Of a stretch of DNA of 31,464 bases, positions 8,801-17,287 are shown piece after piece. The position numbers and the translations under genes were made by a program. The notes below the pieces were generated by a model that was not told where the DNA came from, made no database searches, and saw nothing but the letters and a program-made list of their open reading frames with translations. The DNA is taken from the NCBI GenBank assembly GCA_937996725.1, contig CALKUR010000173.1, positions 1 to 31,464 on the forward strand, written 5' to 3'. Within the stretch, counting starts at the first letter, position 1. Each line of letters begins with the position of its first letter. The stretch comes from an uncultured Dechloromonas sp. GTDB lineage: Bacteria > Pseudomonadota > Gammaproteobacteria > Burkholderiales > Rhodocyclaceae.

Positions 8801-9544
8801 ATGATGAACTGGTTCAAATTCAGCGCCCCCAGCAGCTTCTATCCGCTGGCCGGCAAGCTGATCCCTATTTTCTGGACGCTGGCGGCTATCCTCGGTGCCA
8901 TCGGCCTGTACATCAGCTTCTTCGTTGCACCCACCGATGCCCAACAGGGCGAAGGCTATCGCATCATCTTTATCCATGTACCGGCCAGCTGGATGTCGAT
9001 GTTCATCTACTGCGTGATGGCGTTCTGGGCGCTGATGGGCCTGACTTTCCAGACACGACTGTCAGGCATGATGAGCAGCGCCCTAGCACCGACCGGTGCG
9101 CTCTTCGCGTTTCTCTCGCTGTGGACCGGTGCACTCTGGGGTAAGCCCATGTGGGGCACCTGGTGGGTGTGGGATGCGCGCCTCACCTCGGAATTAATTC
9201 TGTTCTTCCTCTACTTAGGTTACATGGCGCTGCAAGCGGCCATCGATGATCCGCGCCGCGCCGATCGGGCCGGCGCCCTGCTGTCGCTGGTCGGCGTGGT
9301 GAATGTGCCCATCATTTACTTCTCAGTGAAGTGGTGGAATACGCTGCACCAAGGCGCATCGGTCTCGCTGACCAAGTCGCCCACTATGGCCAGCACCATG
9401 CTGGCCGGGATGCTGATCATGACCCTCGCCTTCTGGGCCTACACCATTGCCGTGGCACTCATGCGCGTCCGCGCCATCATGCTGGAGCGTGAAGCCAATA
9501 CCGAGTGGGTGAAGCACCTGTCGGATGTGAAGGAGGCCGCATAA
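8801..9544 (+). CDS. ccmC: Haem-handling protein CcmC
   Basis: Polytopic membrane protein, 247 residues, that presents haem to CcmE on the periplasmic side. It carries the tryptophan-rich WWD signature (WGTWWVWDARLTSELI) flanked by conserved His residues in IFIHVPASWM and in the later periplasmic loop (WWNTLHQGASVS). Six membrane segments are visible. It starts nine bases after ccmB, and its TAA overlaps the ccmD start by one base (TAATG). Confidence 0.94.
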   Translation: MMNWFKFSAPSSFYPLAGKLIPIFWTLAAILGAIGLYISFFVAPTDAQQGEGYRIIFIHVPASWMSMFIYCVMAFWALMGLTFQTRLSGMMSSALAPTGALFAFLSLWTGALWGKPMWGTWWVWDARLTSELILFFLYLGYMALQAAIDDPRRADRAGALLSLVGVVNVPIIYFSVKWWNTLHQGASVSLTKSPTMASTMLAGMLIMTLAFWAYTIAVALMRVRAIMLEREANTEWVKHLSDVKEAA

Positions 9545-9708
9545 TGCAGTGGCAATCGATGAGTGATTTCTTTGCCATGGGGGGTTACGCCTTTTACGTC
9601 TGGGGTAGCTTTGGCGTCTGTGCGGTCGCCATGATTGCCGAACCGCGCTTAGTGCGCCATCGCCGACAACAAGCGATTCGTGCGATTCAGCAAAGCCAGG
9701 ATCTGTGA
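9544..9708 (+). CDS. ccmD: Haem exporter small subunit CcmD
   Basis: 54 residues, MQWQSMSDFFAMGGYAFYVW onward: one membrane segment followed by a basic tail (RLVRHRRQQAIR). CcmD helps release haem-CcmE from CcmABC. Assigned from size, topology and its place between ccmC and ccmE; the FAMGGYAFYVWGS stretch is typical of the family. The ATG at 9544 overlaps the ccmC stop. Confidence 0.9.
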   Translation: MQWQSMSDFFAMGGYAFYVWGSFGVCAVAMIAEPRLVRHRRQQAIRAIQQSQDL

Positions 9709-9713
9709 GCATT

Positions 9714-10160
9714 ATGAAACCCCGTCACAAACGATTTTCCCTCATCATTGGTGCGCTAGCCGTCATTGGTACCGCAGCAGCCCTGGTACTGAATGCCTTT
9801 GAAGAGAATCTCGTGTTTTTCTTCACGCCCACGCAGGTGGTCTCGGGCGAAGCGCCGAAGAATCGCGCCTTCCGCATTGGCGGCATGGTGAAAGACGGCA
9901 GCGTGCAACGCGATGGTGTGAGTGTGCGCTTTATCGTGACCGACATGGCGAACGATGTGCCGGTGACGTATACGGGCATCCTGCCGGATCTATTCCGCGA
10001 GGGTAAGGGCGTGGTTGCTCAGGGCAAGCTGGATGACAGCGGCAAGGCCTTTAAAGCCAGCGAAGTGCTGGCCAAGCACGACGAAAACTATATGCCGCCG
10101 GAAGCGCAGCATGCGCTAGATAAAGCCGCCGTCGAAAAGGCCAGCAAGACACTGAAGTAA
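9714..10160 (+). CDS. ccmE: Periplasmic haem chaperone CcmE
   Basis: Membrane-anchored haem chaperone that binds haem covalently through a His and passes it to the CcmFGH apocytochrome lyase. 148 residues from ATG 9714: basic N-terminus KPRHKRFS, one membrane anchor, then a beta-barrel with FRIGGMVKDGSV and the haem-binding His in LAKHDENYMPPE near the C-terminus. A GTG at 9705 overlaps the ccmD stop (GTGA) and is an equally possible start, adding three residues. The stop is one base from the stop of the convergent ccmH gene. Confidence 0.93.
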   Translation: MKPRHKRFSLIIGALAVIGTAAALVLNAFEENLVFFFTPTQVVSGEAPKNRAFRIGGMVKDGSVQRDGVSVRFIVTDMANDVPVTYTGILPDLFREGKGVVAQGKLDDSGKAFKASEVLAKHDENYMPPEAQHALDKAAVEKASKTLK

Positions 10161-10161
10161 C

Positions 10162-11187
10162 TTACTTCTGACGGGCTTTGGCTTCGTCGATATTCTGCTG
10201 CACGAACTTAGCTTCTTCAGAACCGGCTGGGAAGGTTTTAAGCACCTGTTCCCAATAACGGATGGCCTTGGCATTGTCACCTTGGGCAAAAGCCAAACCA
10301 CCGGCTAAAAAAACCAGCTGCGGATCCTTACTGCCCCGCTTCAGTGCCGCATCAATCCAGGCTTGCGCCCGTTGGATATCGCCCGAGGCGGCCAATGCTT
10401 CGGCATAGGCGGCGGTAAGCTGCGGATCCTGTTTGACCTGCGGCAAAATGTGGTCGTAGGCCTTCACGGCATCGGCCGGACGATTCAAGACCATATAGGC
10501 GCGACCCAGCAACATCCAGCCTTGTGGGTCATTGGGGTTGGCATCCATCTTGGCTTGCAGGCGCGCCACCATCACTTCGGGATCAGGACGGGGACGTAGG
10601 TTGTCTGGATTCAGTGCTTGGGGTGCGCCCACTTTGAAATACACGCCGACCGCGCCGAGTGGAATAAGCACGAGCAGCAGCCACAATACCCAGCGACCGC
10701 GCATGCTGGCCTTGCCCACAGCGTTGATGGACGGCGGTACAGACTCTGCCACGACCGTTTCGGTCACGATTTCTTCTGCAACATTCGACGACTGCTGACT
10801 GCGACGACGCAGGAAAATAATTAGCCCGATCAAACCGCCCGATAGCACCACGAAGGGGCCAACCCAGAGCAGCAAGGTGCTGGCTTTGAAGGGTGGATCG
10901 TAAAGCACGTAGTCGCCGTAACGCGCCACCAGGAACTCGATGATTTCCTTGTCCGACTTGCCGGCGAGGATGAGGTTGCGGACTTCGCGACGCAGGTCTT
11001 CGGCCAGGTCGGATCGTGATCCGGCCAGCGATTCGTTCTGGCAAACGAGGCAACGCAGATTCTCTGAAATGCTCATCAGGCGTTTTTCAACGACCGGGTC
11101 TTGCGCCAGGGGCTGTGCCTCAGCCGCACTGACTAATGGGCTACCGACCAACAGTGTCAACGCAGCAAGGGCGTGAATCAGCTTCAT
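10162..11187 (-). CDS. ccmH: Cytochrome c maturation protein CcmH/CcmI fusion
   Basis: Two-part protein of the apocytochrome c reduction and ligation module. Residues 1-130 are CcmH: signal peptide, the thiol motif LRCLVCQNES, ARYGDYVLYDPPF and a membrane helix. After a linker there is a second membrane helix (RWVLWLLLVLIPLGAVGV) and a TPR-rich periplasmic domain (DPQGWMLLGRAYMVLNRP) equivalent to CcmI, which holds the apocytochrome C-terminus. The fused form resembles E. coli CcmH. ATG 11187 overlaps the ccmG stop (TGATG); a GTG one codon upstream is also possible. Confidence 0.93.
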   Translation of the reverse strand: MKLIHALAALTLLVGSPLVSAAEAQPLAQDPVVEKRLMSISENLRCLVCQNESLAGSRSDLAEDLRREVRNLILAGKSDKEIIEFLVARYGDYVLYDPPFKASTLLLWVGPFVVLSGGLIGLIIFLRRRSQQSSNVAEEIVTETVVAESVPPSINAVGKASMRGRWVLWLLLVLIPLGAVGVYFKVGAPQALNPDNLRPRPDPEVMVARLQAKMDANPNDPQGWMLLGRAYMVLNRPADAVKAYDHILPQVKQDPQLTAAYAEALAASGDIQRAQAWIDAALKRGSKDPQLVFLAGGLAFAQGDNAKAIRYWEQVLKTFPAGSEEAKFVQQNIDEAKARQK

Positions 11188-11732
11188 CACTGGGCACCTC
11201 TCTGCAAGGTACTCAGCATCGGGTCAATCACGGTCTTGACCAGTTCGGGCGTCAGCGGACCAATATGTTTGTAACGGATCACGCCCGCCTGATCGATCAC
11301 ATATGTTTCCGGCACGCCATAGACGCCGTAGTCGATACCTACGCGGCCATCGGTATCAAAGGCCGACAGCACATAGGGGTTGCCGTGCTGTTTGAGCCAC
11401 GCCAACGCATCGGCACGTTGGTCTTTGTAATCCAGACCGATCAGCGGCACATCGCCATGCGTGCGCGCAAAGCTCACCAGCACGGGGTGTTCTTCGCGGC
11501 ACGAGACACACCACGATGCCCAGACATTGAGTAACCAAACACGACCTTTGAGATCTTCAGGCGCAAAGTTTTGTTTAGGATCGTGCAATTGCGGCAAATT
11601 AAACGTGGGTGCCGGTTTGCCGATCAGCGGTGACGGCACATAGGCCGGGTCTTTGGTGAGCCCGCGCGCCAAGAAGAACACCAGGACCGCAAACGCCAAC
11701 AGCGGCATCAGAAACCAGGCCATGCGCTTCAT
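11187..11732 (-). CDS. ccmG: Thiol:disulfide interchange protein CcmG/DsbE
   Basis: Membrane-tethered periplasmic thioredoxin, 181 residues, that reduces apocytochrome or CcmH disulfides. It has one N-terminal anchor, then PAPTFNLPQL, the active site ASWCVSCREEHP, and the cis-Pro region GVYGVPETYVID, all diagnostic of CcmG. The start overlaps the ccmF stop by four bases (ATGA), so it follows ccmF in one transcript. Confidence 0.94.
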   Translation of the reverse strand: MKRMAWFLMPLLAFAVLVFFLARGLTKDPAYVPSPLIGKPAPTFNLPQLHDPKQNFAPEDLKGRVWLLNVWASWCVSCREEHPVLVSFARTHGDVPLIGLDYKDQRADALAWLKQHGNPYVLSAFDTDGRVGIDYGVYGVPETYVIDQAGVIRYKHIGPLTPELVKTVIDPMLSTLQRGAQ

Positions 11733-13696
11733 GCGGACACTCCTTGTTGCGTGGTTTCATCCGGTTCGGAGGATTTGCCGATGCGTGCAGACTGGCGATA
11801 GCGGCGATCCAGCGCGGCGAGCAAACCGCCGAGTGCCATAAAGCCACAGCCTGCCCAGATCCAGCTAACGAAGGGTTTGTAGTAGACGCGGACAGCCCAG
11901 GCATTTTTACCAGTGGCATCGCCCATCGAGACGTAGAGGTCCCGCGTCAGTGTGCTGTTGATGCCCACTTCGGTCATCGGCATCGTCGACGAGAAGTAGG
12001 TGCGCTTTTCGGTATACAAGGTGCCGCTGATTTGCGACGGCGATTTGGCCGGGCCAAAAGTGACATCGCCCCGCATGGCGTCGTAATTGGGGCCGCGCAC
12101 CGCTTCAACACCTTGTAGCGTCAATTTGATGTCGTGAATCGTGACCGTGTCACCGGGCGACATGCTGACATCGCGTTCCACCTGATAACTACTGACAAAG
12201 GTCACGCCAATCACAAACAGTGCCAGACCTAGGTGAGCGAGTTGCATGCCCCAGAAACCCAAGGGCGGCCAGCTGCTGCGCACGCGGCTAATCACCTGGC
12301 CGATGACCGAGGCCAGCACCCAAACTGCCAGGCCAGTGCCTAGGGCAACCATCGGGCTCCAACGACCCATGAGGGCCGGCAGCACCACGGCACCCACAAT
12401 GGCCAGAATGCCTTCGATCTTAAGCGAGCGCACGATCGGCCACAGTGCATCCTGCTTCCATCGGGCTGTAGCTCCCAACGGCAGCAGCAAGAGCAGCGGC
12501 AACATGATGGGAACGAACACCGCATTGAAGTACGGTGGCCCCACCGAGAGCTTGCCGAGGTTGAGCGCATCGATGATCATGGGGTAGACGGTGCCGAGCA
12601 ACACGGCAGCGGCACCGGCCAACAGCAACACGTTATTGATCAACAGCAGCGTCTCACGCGAGACCAGCGCAAAGCTGCCGCCCTGACCGACTGTCGGTGC
12701 CCGCCAGGCAAACAGTGCGAGCGAGCCACCCACGACAATGGCGAGGAACACCAGAATAAAGACACCGCGTGCCGGGTCGGCGGCAAAGGCGTGCACCGAG
12801 GTTAGCACGCCCGAACGTACGATGAAGGTACCGAGCAACGACAGCGAAAAAGCCGAGATCGCCAGCAGCACTGTCCAGTTTTTGAAGCTACCGCGTTTTT
12901 CAGAAACAGCTAGGGAATGAATCAGTGCGGTGCCGACCAGCCACGGCATGAACGAGGCATTCTCGACCGGATCCCAGAACCACCAACCACCCCAGCCCAG
13001 TTCGTAATAGGCCCAGTTCGAACCTAGGGCGATGCCTAGCGTGAGGAAGATCCAGGCGGCCAATGTCCAGGGCCGCGACCAGCGCGCCCAAGCAGCGTCC
13101 AGCTGTCCGGCCAACAGTGCCGCTATCGAAAACGCAAAGGCGACCGAGAAACCAACGTAGCCCATATAGAGCATGGGAGGGTGATACACGAGTCCCGGAT
13201 CCTGCAACAGCGGATTGAGGTCACGCCCTTCGGCGACCGCCGGTATCAAGCGCGTGAAGGGGTTCGACGTAAACAGAATAAAGAGGATAAATCCAAAAGC
13301 CACCCAACCCAGTACGCCGAGCACGCGCGAAACCATCTCATTAGGCAAAGAGCGCGAGAAGATCGCGACGGCAGCAGCCCAAGCGGAGAGAATGCAGACC
13401 CAGAGCAACAATGAGCCATCGTGGCCGCCCCAAACCGCGCCAAAGCGGTATTGCAGCGGTAACTGGGTATTGGAATGCTGGGCCACATAGGCGACCGAAA
13501 AGTCGTTTACAACAAAGCTGATGGCCAGACAGGCAAACGAGGCCATCATCAGCACAAAACAGGTGAGCGCCAACGGGCGCGCCATGCGGCCCCAAAGCGG
13601 CATGCCAAACTGCGGCCCGAAGAGACCGAGGATTCCCAGCGCCAGCGACACCATCAGCGCGAATGCCAGAGCCATCTGGCCAAGTTCGGGAATCAT
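11729..13696 (-). CDS. ccmF: Haem lyase subunit CcmF
   Basis: Large polytopic membrane protein, 655 residues, the synthetase that attaches haem to apocytochrome c together with CcmH/I. It carries the WWD signature (GWGGWWFWDPVENASFMPWL), conserved His-bearing loops (GLVYHPPMLYMGYVG), and many membrane segments. ATG 13696 is preceded by AAAGGA about nine bases upstream. First gene of the minus-strand ccmF-ccmG-ccmH unit, which runs toward ccmABCDE. Confidence 0.95.
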   Translation of the reverse strand: MIPELGQMALAFALMVSLALGILGLFGPQFGMPLWGRMARPLALTCFVLMMASFACLAISFVVNDFSVAYVAQHSNTQLPLQYRFGAVWGGHDGSLLLWVCILSAWAAAVAIFSRSLPNEMVSRVLGVLGWVAFGFILFILFTSNPFTRLIPAVAEGRDLNPLLQDPGLVYHPPMLYMGYVGFSVAFAFSIAALLAGQLDAAWARWSRPWTLAAWIFLTLGIALGSNWAYYELGWGGWWFWDPVENASFMPWLVGTALIHSLAVSEKRGSFKNWTVLLAISAFSLSLLGTFIVRSGVLTSVHAFAADPARGVFILVFLAIVVGGSLALFAWRAPTVGQGGSFALVSRETLLLINNVLLLAGAAAVLLGTVYPMIIDALNLGKLSVGPPYFNAVFVPIMLPLLLLLPLGATARWKQDALWPIVRSLKIEGILAIVGAVVLPALMGRWSPMVALGTGLAVWVLASVIGQVISRVRSSWPPLGFWGMQLAHLGLALFVIGVTFVSSYQVERDVSMSPGDTVTIHDIKLTLQGVEAVRGPNYDAMRGDVTFGPAKSPSQISGTLYTEKRTYFSSTMPMTEVGINSTLTRDLYVSMGDATGKNAWAVRVYYKPFVSWIWAGCGFMALGGLLAALDRRYRQSARIGKSSEPDETTQQGVSA

Positions 13697-13784
13697 GCGT
13701 GGGCGTCCTTTGTTGCTAAAACGTAGATGTTAAAGGGCCCGATGATGCGATGCAACCCGCCCCACAGGGTAAACTGACGCCTGA

Positions 13785-13818
13785 TCCGGCGAATCGCCCT
13801 GCCGGACTGGCCTTTTTT
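13785..13818 (+). terminator. Weak hairpin plus T-run upstream of cls
   Basis: TCCGGC (13785-13790) can pair with GCCGGA (13801-13806) and is followed seven bases later by six T residues. The spacing is poor for a standard terminator. It lies between the divergent ccmF and cls genes, so it would act as a leader structure on the cls transcript, if at all. Confidence 0.2.
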
Positions 13819-13842
13819 ACCGATTAAGGACCGTGAACCCCA

Positions 13843-15312
13843 ATGATCTGGGCTTTTGTCACTAATTCGCACTGGCTATACCTGCTGTTGCACCCGCTCT
13901 TCGTGGTGCTGTTCACGCTGCGCATTATCTGGATTCGCCGGCCGCCAGGCGTGGCCCTGGCTTGGATTCTCATCGTGACGATCATGCCGCTGGTCGGGTT
14001 GGCGCTCTATATACTGATTGGTGAGCGTCCCATTGGGCGGGATCGCAAACGCCGGATTGAAAAAATTTCACCGGTCTACCACCATATGACTGCGCTGCTG
14101 GATGCACGTTACCCCGATGCGGAGCGCGGCATCGCACCCCGATTTCAATCGATGGCGCAACTGGCCGAGCACCACGGTGGCTTGCCGCCCGTCCCTGGCA
14201 ATCGCATTACCCTCCATGCTGACACAGAACAAATCCTGCATGCGCTGATGCACGACATCGACCACGCGACACAACGCTGTGATCTAGAGTTTTACATCTG
14301 GAATCCCGGTGGCACCGCCGACCTGGTGGCAGAAACCCTGATGCGGGCGGCGCAACGCGGTGTGACTTGCCGGGTATTGCTTGATGAAGTCGGGAGCGCT
14401 ACGTTCTGGAAAAGCAGCTGGCCCGCACGCCTGCGTCATGCCGGCGTCCATCTCACCAAAGGTTGCGCCATTCATCCGCTGGCGCTGCAGTTTGGCCGTG
14501 CCGATTTACGTCTGCATCGAAAAATTGTCGCTGTGGATGGGGATATCGCCTGGACGGGCAGCATGAACCTCGTGGACCCCGCCTACTTCAAACAGAATGC
14601 CGGCGTAGGCGAGTGGATCGACGCCATGGTGCGCGTTGAAGGACCGGCAGCCGAAGCGCTGACGACCGTCTTTGAAGGCGACTGGGCGGTAGAAAGCAAC
14701 AACATTCCTGGCTTCAGCAATTACCTGGATCATATGCATCTTCGGCCGCCGCATACCTTTGCCGATGGCATCGTCGCTCAGGCCGTGCCCTCCGGCCCGA
14801 GTTACAACACGAATATGTCGCATGTGTTGCTCAATGCGATTCTCGATGCCAAGACCGAAGTCGTCATGACAACCCCCTACTTTGTGCCCGACGATGCGCT
14901 CTTTCAAGGGCTGCAAACTGCGGCCGCGCGGGGTGTTAATGTCACGCTGATTGTGCCGCAACGCATCGACTCGAAACTGGTGCGTTACGCCAGCCGCAGC
15001 TATGTGGATGACCTCATGAGCGCGGGCGTTAAAATCCAGCAGTTCTCTGGCGGCCTCCTGCACACCAAGAGCCTCGTAGTGGATAGCACTTTTAGTGTAT
15101 TCGGGTCAGTCAATCTGGATATGCGTAGCCTGCGTCTGAACTACGAAATTACGCTCATGGTCTACGATGCCAATTTCAGCCAGAGCTTACGCCAATTGCA
15201 AAATCAATACTTGGCCCGCTCAACCCAGCTCGACCCCGCTATATGCGCCAAGCGTTCGCTGCGTGAGCGGTTTCTTGAGAATGCGGCGCAACTCCTTTCA
15301 CCCCTGCTTTAA
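13843..15312 (+). CDS. cls: Cardiolipin synthase (phospholipase D family)
   Basis: Inner-membrane enzyme that condenses phosphatidylglycerol molecules into cardiolipin. 489 residues: two N-terminal membrane helices with the family text RRPPGVALAWILIV and YILIGERPIGR, then two phospholipase D domains, each with an HxKx4D motif: LHRKIVAVDGDIAWTGSMN and LHTKSLVVDSTFSVFGSVN. Both catalytic His residues are present. TAAGGA lies a little upstream of ATG 13843. rlmJ follows after three bases, suggesting co-transcription. Confidence 0.93.
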   Translation: MIWAFVTNSHWLYLLLHPLFVVLFTLRIIWIRRPPGVALAWILIVTIMPLVGLALYILIGERPIGRDRKRRIEKISPVYHHMTALLDARYPDAERGIAPRFQSMAQLAEHHGGLPPVPGNRITLHADTEQILHALMHDIDHATQRCDLEFYIWNPGGTADLVAETLMRAAQRGVTCRVLLDEVGSATFWKSSWPARLRHAGVHLTKGCAIHPLALQFGRADLRLHRKIVAVDGDIAWTGSMNLVDPAYFKQNAGVGEWIDAMVRVEGPAAEALTTVFEGDWAVESNNIPGFSNYLDHMHLRPPHTFADGIVAQAVPSGPSYNTNMSHVLLNAILDAKTEVVMTTPYFVPDDALFQGLQTAAARGVNVTLIVPQRIDSKLVRYASRSYVDDLMSAGVKIQQFSGGLLHTKSLVVDSTFSVFGSVNLDMRSLRLNYEITLMVYDANFSQSLRQLQNQYLARSTQLDPAICAKRSLRERFLENAAQLLSPLL

Positions 15313-15315
15313 TTT

Positions 15316-16167
15316 ATGCTCAGTTACCGCCACGCCTTTCATGCCGGCAACCCGGCCGATGTACTCAAACACATGGTCTGGATTCAGGTGCTGGATTACC
15401 TGACACGTAAAGACAAACCCTTTATGGTGGTGGACACGCATGCCGGCGCCGGGATGTATCTGCTGGACAGCACCATGGCCAAAAAGACCGGCGAATCGGA
15501 AACCGGTATTGGCCGGCTCTGGTCTCTCCCCATTGATTCTCTACCGGAAGCTGTAGCGCGGTATCGTGACGTCATCGCCGACGCCAATCATGGAACGGCG
15601 CTGACGCAGTACCCGGGGTCCCCATGGATCTCTGGGCACTGCACGCGGCATGCCGACCCTTTACGTTTTTTTGAACTTCATTCCAGCGATGCGCCACTGT
15701 TGGCCCAAACACTCCGCTTTGCGCAAAAACGCACGCAGATCACACAGGCCGACGGCTTGGCGGGACTCAAATCGCTCATGCCGCCACCAGCACGCCGCGC
15801 CGCCGTATTGATCGACCCATCGTACGAAGATAAGACCGATTACGGCAAGGTCATCAGCACCCTACGCGATGCGCTGCAGCGTTTTGCGACGGGGACGTAT
15901 GTGCTGTGGTATCCGCAGCTTGCGCGGCGCGAGGCCGTCGAACTCCCGGAGCGCTTATTAAAACTCGGTGCTGAAAACTGGCTACACGTGACCCTGAGCA
16001 CTCAACCCCCAGCCACCGATGGACTGGGCATGACGGGTAGCGGCCTCTTCGTCATCAACCCACCGTGGACATTGCCAGCCTTGCTGGAAGAAGCCATGCC
16101 CTGGTTAGCCGAGAAACTGGGCGAAGACGGCCATGGGTCGTATACGCTGGACTGGAAAATTCAATAA
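15316..16167 (+). CDS. rlmJ: 23S rRNA (adenine(2030)-N6)-methyltransferase RlmJ
   Basis: SAM-dependent methyltransferase that modifies A2030 of 23S rRNA. 283 residues, close to the E. coli length. The N-terminus (MLSYRHAFHAGNPADVLKH) is nearly invariant in the family. The SAM-binding motif is VVDTHAGAGMY. The catalytic N6-adenine methylase motif reads DPSYED instead of the more common DPPYE. It starts three bases after the cls stop. Confidence 0.95.
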   Translation: MLSYRHAFHAGNPADVLKHMVWIQVLDYLTRKDKPFMVVDTHAGAGMYLLDSTMAKKTGESETGIGRLWSLPIDSLPEAVARYRDVIADANHGTALTQYPGSPWISGHCTRHADPLRFFELHSSDAPLLAQTLRFAQKRTQITQADGLAGLKSLMPPPARRAAVLIDPSYEDKTDYGKVISTLRDALQRFATGTYVLWYPQLARREAVELPERLLKLGAENWLHVTLSTQPPATDGLGMTGSGLFVINPPWTLPALLEEAMPWLAEKLGEDGHGSYTLDWKIQ

Positions 16168-16188
16168 CGATTTATCTGCGAGGTCACC

Positions 16189-17283
16189 ATGAACGATGCA
16201 CTACTCTTTACCCCCATTCAAGTTGGCAATAGTCGTCTGAGCAATCGCGTGGCCATGGCACCGATGACGCGTTCGCGTGCCGGTGCTGGTGAAGTGGCTA
16301 CTCCATTGAATGCCACCTACTATGCCCAACGTGCCAGCGCTGGTCTGATCATCAGCGAAGCCTCGCAAATATCGCAGCAGGGTCAGGGCTATGCCTGGAC
16401 ACCCGGCATTTTTAGCGATGCCCAAGTCGCCGGTTGGAAAACTGTGGTCGATGCCGTGCATGCCAAAGGTGGTCATATGGCCCTACAGCTGTGGCACGTT
16501 GGCCGGATCTCGCACCCGCTGTTGCAGCCGAATGGCGCTGCCCCAGTCGCCCCTTCGGCCATCCAGGCGAAGGGCCAGTGCTTTGTCATCCAGCCAGACG
16601 GCACCCCGGCCAATGTGCCGACCGCCATGCCGCGTGCGCTTGAAACCAACGAACTCGCGGGCATCGTGGCCGACTTTGCCAAGGCTGCCCGCAATGCCAT
16701 GACCGCCGGTTTTGATTTTGTGGAAGTACACGCCGCCAATGGTTATCTGCTCAACCAGTTTTTGTCGCCGAATAGTAACCAACGCACTGATGCCTACGGT
16801 GGCAACCTGGAAAACCGCGCCCGTTTTGTGCTGGAAGTGGTCGACGCCATCGTTGCTGCCATTGGTGCCGATAAGGTCGGTGTGCGCCTCTCACCACAAG
16901 GCGTGTTCAATGACATCAACGATCCGGAATCGACGGCCATGGCGCTGTACCTCGCCAAGGCGTTTACACAGCGCAATCTGGCCTTCCTGCACATTGCAGA
17001 ACCCGATTGGGCCGGTGGCGAACCGCTATCGCAGGAGTTCCGCCTGAAGTTACGTGAGGCGTTTGCCGGTACCTTGATCACCTGCGGCGGTTATAGCGCC
17101 ACAACCGCCGAAGCCTTGCTTGGAGCAAACCTGGTGGATATGGTGGCTTTTGGTCGCCCCTTCATCGCCAACCCGGATCTGGTGCATCGCCTGCGCGAGA
17201 ACGCCCCGCTCAACGAACCGGATCCGAATACATTCTATGGTGGTGCGGAAGCCGGTTACACCGACTACCCGGCGTTGGCTTAA
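16189..17283 (+). CDS. nemA: Old Yellow Enzyme family reductase (NemA-like)
   Basis: FMN-dependent ene-reductase that uses NAD(P)H to reduce activated alkenes, N-ethylmaleimide, nitroesters and similar electrophiles. 364 residues forming a TIM barrel. Visible family signatures are RVAMAPMTRSRA near the N-terminus, ALQLWHVGRISHP, the active-site His/Asn pair in VEVHAANGYLLNQFL, the loop SNQRTDAYGGNLENRARF, and MVAFGRPFIANPDL. A good Shine-Dalgarno (GAGG) precedes ATG 16189. It is convergent with uup, with only four bases between the stops. Confidence 0.93.
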   Translation: MNDALLFTPIQVGNSRLSNRVAMAPMTRSRAGAGEVATPLNATYYAQRASAGLIISEASQISQQGQGYAWTPGIFSDAQVAGWKTVVDAVHAKGGHMALQLWHVGRISHPLLQPNGAAPVAPSAIQAKGQCFVIQPDGTPANVPTAMPRALETNELAGIVADFAKAARNAMTAGFDFVEVHAANGYLLNQFLSPNSNQRTDAYGGNLENRARFVLEVVDAIVAAIGADKVGVRLSPQGVFNDINDPESTAMALYLAKAFTQRNLAFLHIAEPDWAGGEPLSQEFRLKLREAFAGTLITCGGYSATTAEALLGANLVDMVAFGRPFIANPDLVHRLRENAPLNEPDPNTFYGGAEAGYTDYPALA

Positions 17284-17287
17284 GCGC

